Positions 6,270 through 8,441 of a stretch of DNA of 8,441 nucleotides are shown piece after piece. The translations under genes and the position numbers were made by a program. The stretch spans positions 1 to 8,441 of the forward strand of contig JACDGH010000106.1 of the NCBI GenBank assembly GCA_013815395.1, written 5' to 3'. A model generated the notes under the pieces. It did not search any database, had not been told where the DNA came from, and saw nothing but the letters and a program-made list of their open reading frames with translations. The first letter of the stretch is position 1. The number at the start of each line of letters is the position of its first letter. The DNA is from Parachlamydiaceae bacterium (GTDB lineage Bacteria > Chlamydiota > Chlamydiia > Chlamydiales > Parachlamydiaceae).

Positions 6270-7913
6270 TCAGGTCAAAATTTGTGATATAATTAATTTA
6301 AGTGCTTGATTTTGGACAATTTCTTCCACGCTTGGCTTGAAGCGGTAAGTCCAATTTCTTTCAGAAACGGTGCCTGGAAAATTGATGCGGTCATCTTCTG
6401 GATTAGGCCAAGATAGATCAGGTATTAAAGCCAAGTATTCTTGAAAAAGGTTAATGTGAAAGAGGCTGCCTGATTGATGACATGCCTGTAAAATGCTGAT
6501 ACGATGTTCTTGAGTTAGTTCCGATTGATATTTCCATCCCATAGTTTTAGCATATAATTTAGCCTCTGGTTGATGAGTCCACCACAATTGTAAGGTTTCA
6601 GAGTCGTGAGTGGAAACTGTGGACATGCTTTCCTCATCATAATCCAATGGGTCGATAAAGGCCTTATTCGATAGCCAATACCTCTCCCAACGCATTACCT
6701 TGGTTCCGCAGATGCCTAAACTTTTTAAGTTTGATCTTACTTCTTCTGGAATTGTTCCTAAATCTTCGCCAATCGGCAACATAGGGCAATTGTTGAGCAT
6801 CATGCGCATAATGGCATCTCCTTGTGGTATCCATGAAGATTCATCTTCGGGTATAAATATGCCTTCCTTTGGTTTATGACCATTTAGGATAGCCCAGATG
6901 CGATAAAAACCTACAATGTGATCAATGCGGTACATGTGGTAGCAGCAGGATGCTACTTTTAGCCTCTCAATCCACCATTGATAAAATTCATTTTGCAGAG
7001 CCGACCAATCGTAAATTGGAAAACCCCAATTTTGTCCTTCTTTTGAATACATATCTGGAGGGGCTCCAGCAGTATACTGCATTAAGAAAAGTTTGCGATT
7101 AAGCCAAACATCGGCGCTTTCTTTGTTAATAAGAATAGGAATATCGCCTTTAAGAAAAATATTATTTTCGGTAGCAAATTGCCTTACTTCTTCGATTTGC
7201 TGAAAGCATAGAAACTGGATGAAAATATAAAATTCCATCTCATGATGAATTTCAGGCACACTAGACATCTCTTCTAAACGAGTTAAGTCGGGATTTTTCA
7301 AATACTCCGGCCACAGCTCCCAGCTTTGCCAATTAAATTGTTTTTTGAGTACCTTAAAGAAGGCATAGCCTAACAGCCAGGGGTTTTTCCATTTAAATTC
7401 TTGATACTCTTTATGCAATGGTAATGAAGCAACTTGAGTTTGATAATAATCACTAAAAAATTTTTCCTTAAGCTGCCGAATCTGTTTATAATCAATATTT
7501 TTTAAAGAATTAAGTTTTTGCAATTCGTTAATTTGTTGCTGTAAAAGAAGATTATTATTTATGCCTGTTAATTTGGTTAGCCCTAAATGGATAGGATTTA
7601 GGGCATTAGCCGATATAGCGCAGTAGGGGCTGCTTTCATCTCCGGTGTCATTTAGAGGTAACAGTTGAATTACATCAAATCCTGTTTGTCTGCACCATGT
7701 AATCATGGGCAGGAGATCAGGATATTCACCTATTCCACAACTGTTTTGACTATGCAGCGAAAAAAGAGGAAGATTAATACCGTGATGATGGCGAATCCCA
7801 ATTTTTTTCCAATGATCGGCAGCTGGGGTGGATAATAATTGGAGTTTTGTTTGATTATTTATTTGTTTGATAGTGATATAAGCCCCTATGCTAAGAAAAA
7901 TTCGAGAGTACAT
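6270..7913 (-). CDS. malQ: 4-alpha-glucanotransferase (amylomaltase, GH77)
   Basis: Cytosolic disproportionating enzyme that transfers alpha-1,4-glucan segments between maltodextrins, part of glycogen/maltooligosaccharide turnover. The GH77 landmarks are present (numbering from the ATG at 7913): HWKKIG...HGINLPLFSLHS near 34-55, where the barrel begins; LPLNDTGDESSPY at about 85-97; catalytic nucleophile Asp331 in YRIDHIVGF; acid/base Glu383 in LPIGEDLGT; third carboxylate Asp437 in STHDSETLQLWW; PGTVSERNWTYR at 513-524. At 547 residues it is of the compact class (about 500-550), not the 690-residue E. coli type. The frame stays open upstream to a GTG at 8036, but the extra 41 residues (rich in Phe and Leu) are unconserved and look like translated AT-rich spacer, so ATG 7913 is preferred although no strong ribosome binding site precedes it. 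It is convergent with the paralogue operon. It resembles chlamydial MalQ. Confidence 0.94.
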   Translation of the reverse strand: MYSRIFLSIGAYITIKQINNQTKLQLLSTPAADHWKKIGIRHHHGINLPLFSLHSQNSCGIGEYPDLLPMITWCRQTGFDVIQLLPLNDTGDESSPYCAISANALNPIHLGLTKLTGINNNLLLQQQINELQKLNSLKNIDYKQIRQLKEKFFSDYYQTQVASLPLHKEYQEFKWKNPWLLGYAFFKVLKKQFNWQSWELWPEYLKNPDLTRLEEMSSVPEIHHEMEFYIFIQFLCFQQIEEVRQFATENNIFLKGDIPILINKESADVWLNRKLFLMQYTAGAPPDMYSKEGQNWGFPIYDWSALQNEFYQWWIERLKVASCCYHMYRIDHIVGFYRIWAILNGHKPKEGIFIPEDESSWIPQGDAIMRMMLNNCPMLPIGEDLGTIPEEVRSNLKSLGICGTKVMRWERYWLSNKAFIDPLDYDEESMSTVSTHDSETLQLWWTHQPEAKLYAKTMGWKYQSELTQEHRISILQACHQSGSLFHINLFQEYLALIPDLSWPNPEDDRINFPGTVSERNWTYRFKPSVEEIVQNQALKLIISQILT

Positions 7914-8328
7914 AATTAAAGGATTTGAGTCTAAAACTTTGGAAGATTTGAAGTAAAAAAATAGAAGAAATTCTAATCGTTTAAGCGTGATAAAAAGGAA
8001 AAAAAGAAAATAAAATGTGCAAATAAGAGGAACCACTCTCTGGTTACTTTTGTATTGCTGATGACTACTACACCCACGGTTTCGCTCGTTTGGGCTCGAC
8101 GCACCTCCAGTGGAGGCTACATAATGAGAGAAAAATGTGCAAAAAAGAGAACGTATTGTTCATGGCTAATATTTCGTGGCATTTCATACTTTAGGGAGCT
8201 ATATAGGGTGGTTGAATTATTCTTTTATTTTATTGCCCCACCTTAGGCAGAGGAAAAAATGATTTGATTTATTGCCAATTTTTTTGTATAAATCTAGCAT
8301 TCTAGATAAGTATTTACCGAAGAAAAAA
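7914..8328. other. spacer upstream of malQ, no confident gene
   Basis: A 415-bp non-coding stretch between the malQ start and the repeat at the right edge. It holds a pair of short direct repeats (see separate entry), an odd palindrome CCTCCAGTGGAGG (8104-8116), a small hairpin ATCTAG-CATT-CTAGAT (8292-8307), and a minus-strand frame from ATG 8182 to a stop at 7973 interrupted by TAG at 8119-8117. A 63-codon plus-strand frame (8055-8246) lacks a ribosome binding site and any recognisable domain, so it is not called. The malQ promoter should lie here but no convincing -35/-10 pair is seen. Confidence 0.5.
8012..8149. repeat. pair of 18-bp direct repeats 120 bp apart
   Basis: AAAATGTGCAAATAAGAG (8012-8029) recurs with one mismatch at 8132-8149. 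The 120-bp spacing is a multiple of three, so in the minus-strand frame that runs from 8182 both copies encode similar LFFAHF / LLFAHF peptides. The segment between them (8030-8131) is more GC-rich than its surroundings. It could be a short insertion bounded by a duplication, or chance in AT-rich DNA. Confidence 0.45.
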
Positions 8329-8441
8329 GGCTCTTGGGAAGAATTGGGGGCGAGTTGAAATTAAAAGGTTTACAAAGAAAAATTGACTTGATGGGTGGTA
8401 TTGACGGATTGGATAAGACGATGAACATTTCGTAATAACTC
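8329..8441 (+). mobile_element. second copy of the fold-back element's left end, cut by window edge
   Basis: From GGCTCTTGGG (8329) to the right edge the sequence matches 5649-5760 in the same orientation, with scattered substitutions and a few single-base or short indels. Long identical blocks include CTTGGGAAGAATTGGGGGCG, TGAAATTAAAAGGTTTACA and TTGGATAAGACGATGAACAT. The divergence shows this is an older or independently evolved copy, not an assembly duplicate. The rest of the copy lies outside the window. It begins about 415 bp upstream of the malQ start, so copies lie on both sides of malQ. Confidence 0.85.

Noticed and set aside
8055..8246. 63-codon plus-strand frame upstream of malQ
   Set aside because: No ribosome binding site and no recognisable domain; it runs through a repeat-like segment. 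Considered but not supported.

Overview
The window looks like the chromosome of an environmental (amoeba-associated, Parachlamydiaceae-like) member of the Chlamydiae. This assignment is inference. It rests on the overall AT-rich composition, a short GH77 4-alpha-glucanotransferase that resembles the chlamydial MalQ type, a cluster of soluble helical proteins with no recognisable relatives and effector-like N-termini, and repeat-rich intergenic DNA. No rRNA or other marker gene confirms it.

Layout. (1) Positions 1-1108, minus strand: the N-terminal 369 codons of DNA topoisomerase III (topB), cut by the left edge, with a plausible promoter at 1167-1195. (2) Positions 1109-1697: a long divergent spacer holding two foldable inverted-repeat elements (1226-1399 and 1444-1561) and then an extremely AT-rich tract with a perfect 16-bp palindrome, the probable promoter region of the next operon. 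(3) Positions 1698-5626, plus strand: three consecutive genes (387, 404 and 486 codons) that look like diverged tandem paralogues. Each has a disordered polar N-terminus, a short aromatic/hydrophobic patch, a coiled coil, and two or three copies of a roughly 65-85-residue helical unit whose best-preserved part is an 'A-K-T-x-x-x-D-F' type signature near the C-terminus. Spacing of 71 and 18 bp with good ribosome binding sites suggests one transcript. (4) Positions 5627-6269: a 643-bp spacer between convergent genes, filled by a 449-bp fold-back element with 25-bp perfect inverted ends (5649-6097) and a second, separate long hairpin (about 6107-6211). (5) Positions 6270-7913, minus strand: malQ. 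(6) Positions 7914-8441: spacer upstream of malQ with a short direct repeat, a possible degenerate small reading frame, and a second copy of the left end of the fold-back element running off the right edge.

How the parts relate. topB (DNA topology) and malQ (glycogen/maltodextrin turnover) are housekeeping-type enzymes with no evident link to the operon between them. The novel content is the three-gene paralogue cluster, which I read as a lineage-specific family expanded by duplication, possibly secreted effectors, lying between repeat-rich spacers that could have helped the duplication. No function can be assigned to these three proteins from sequence alone.
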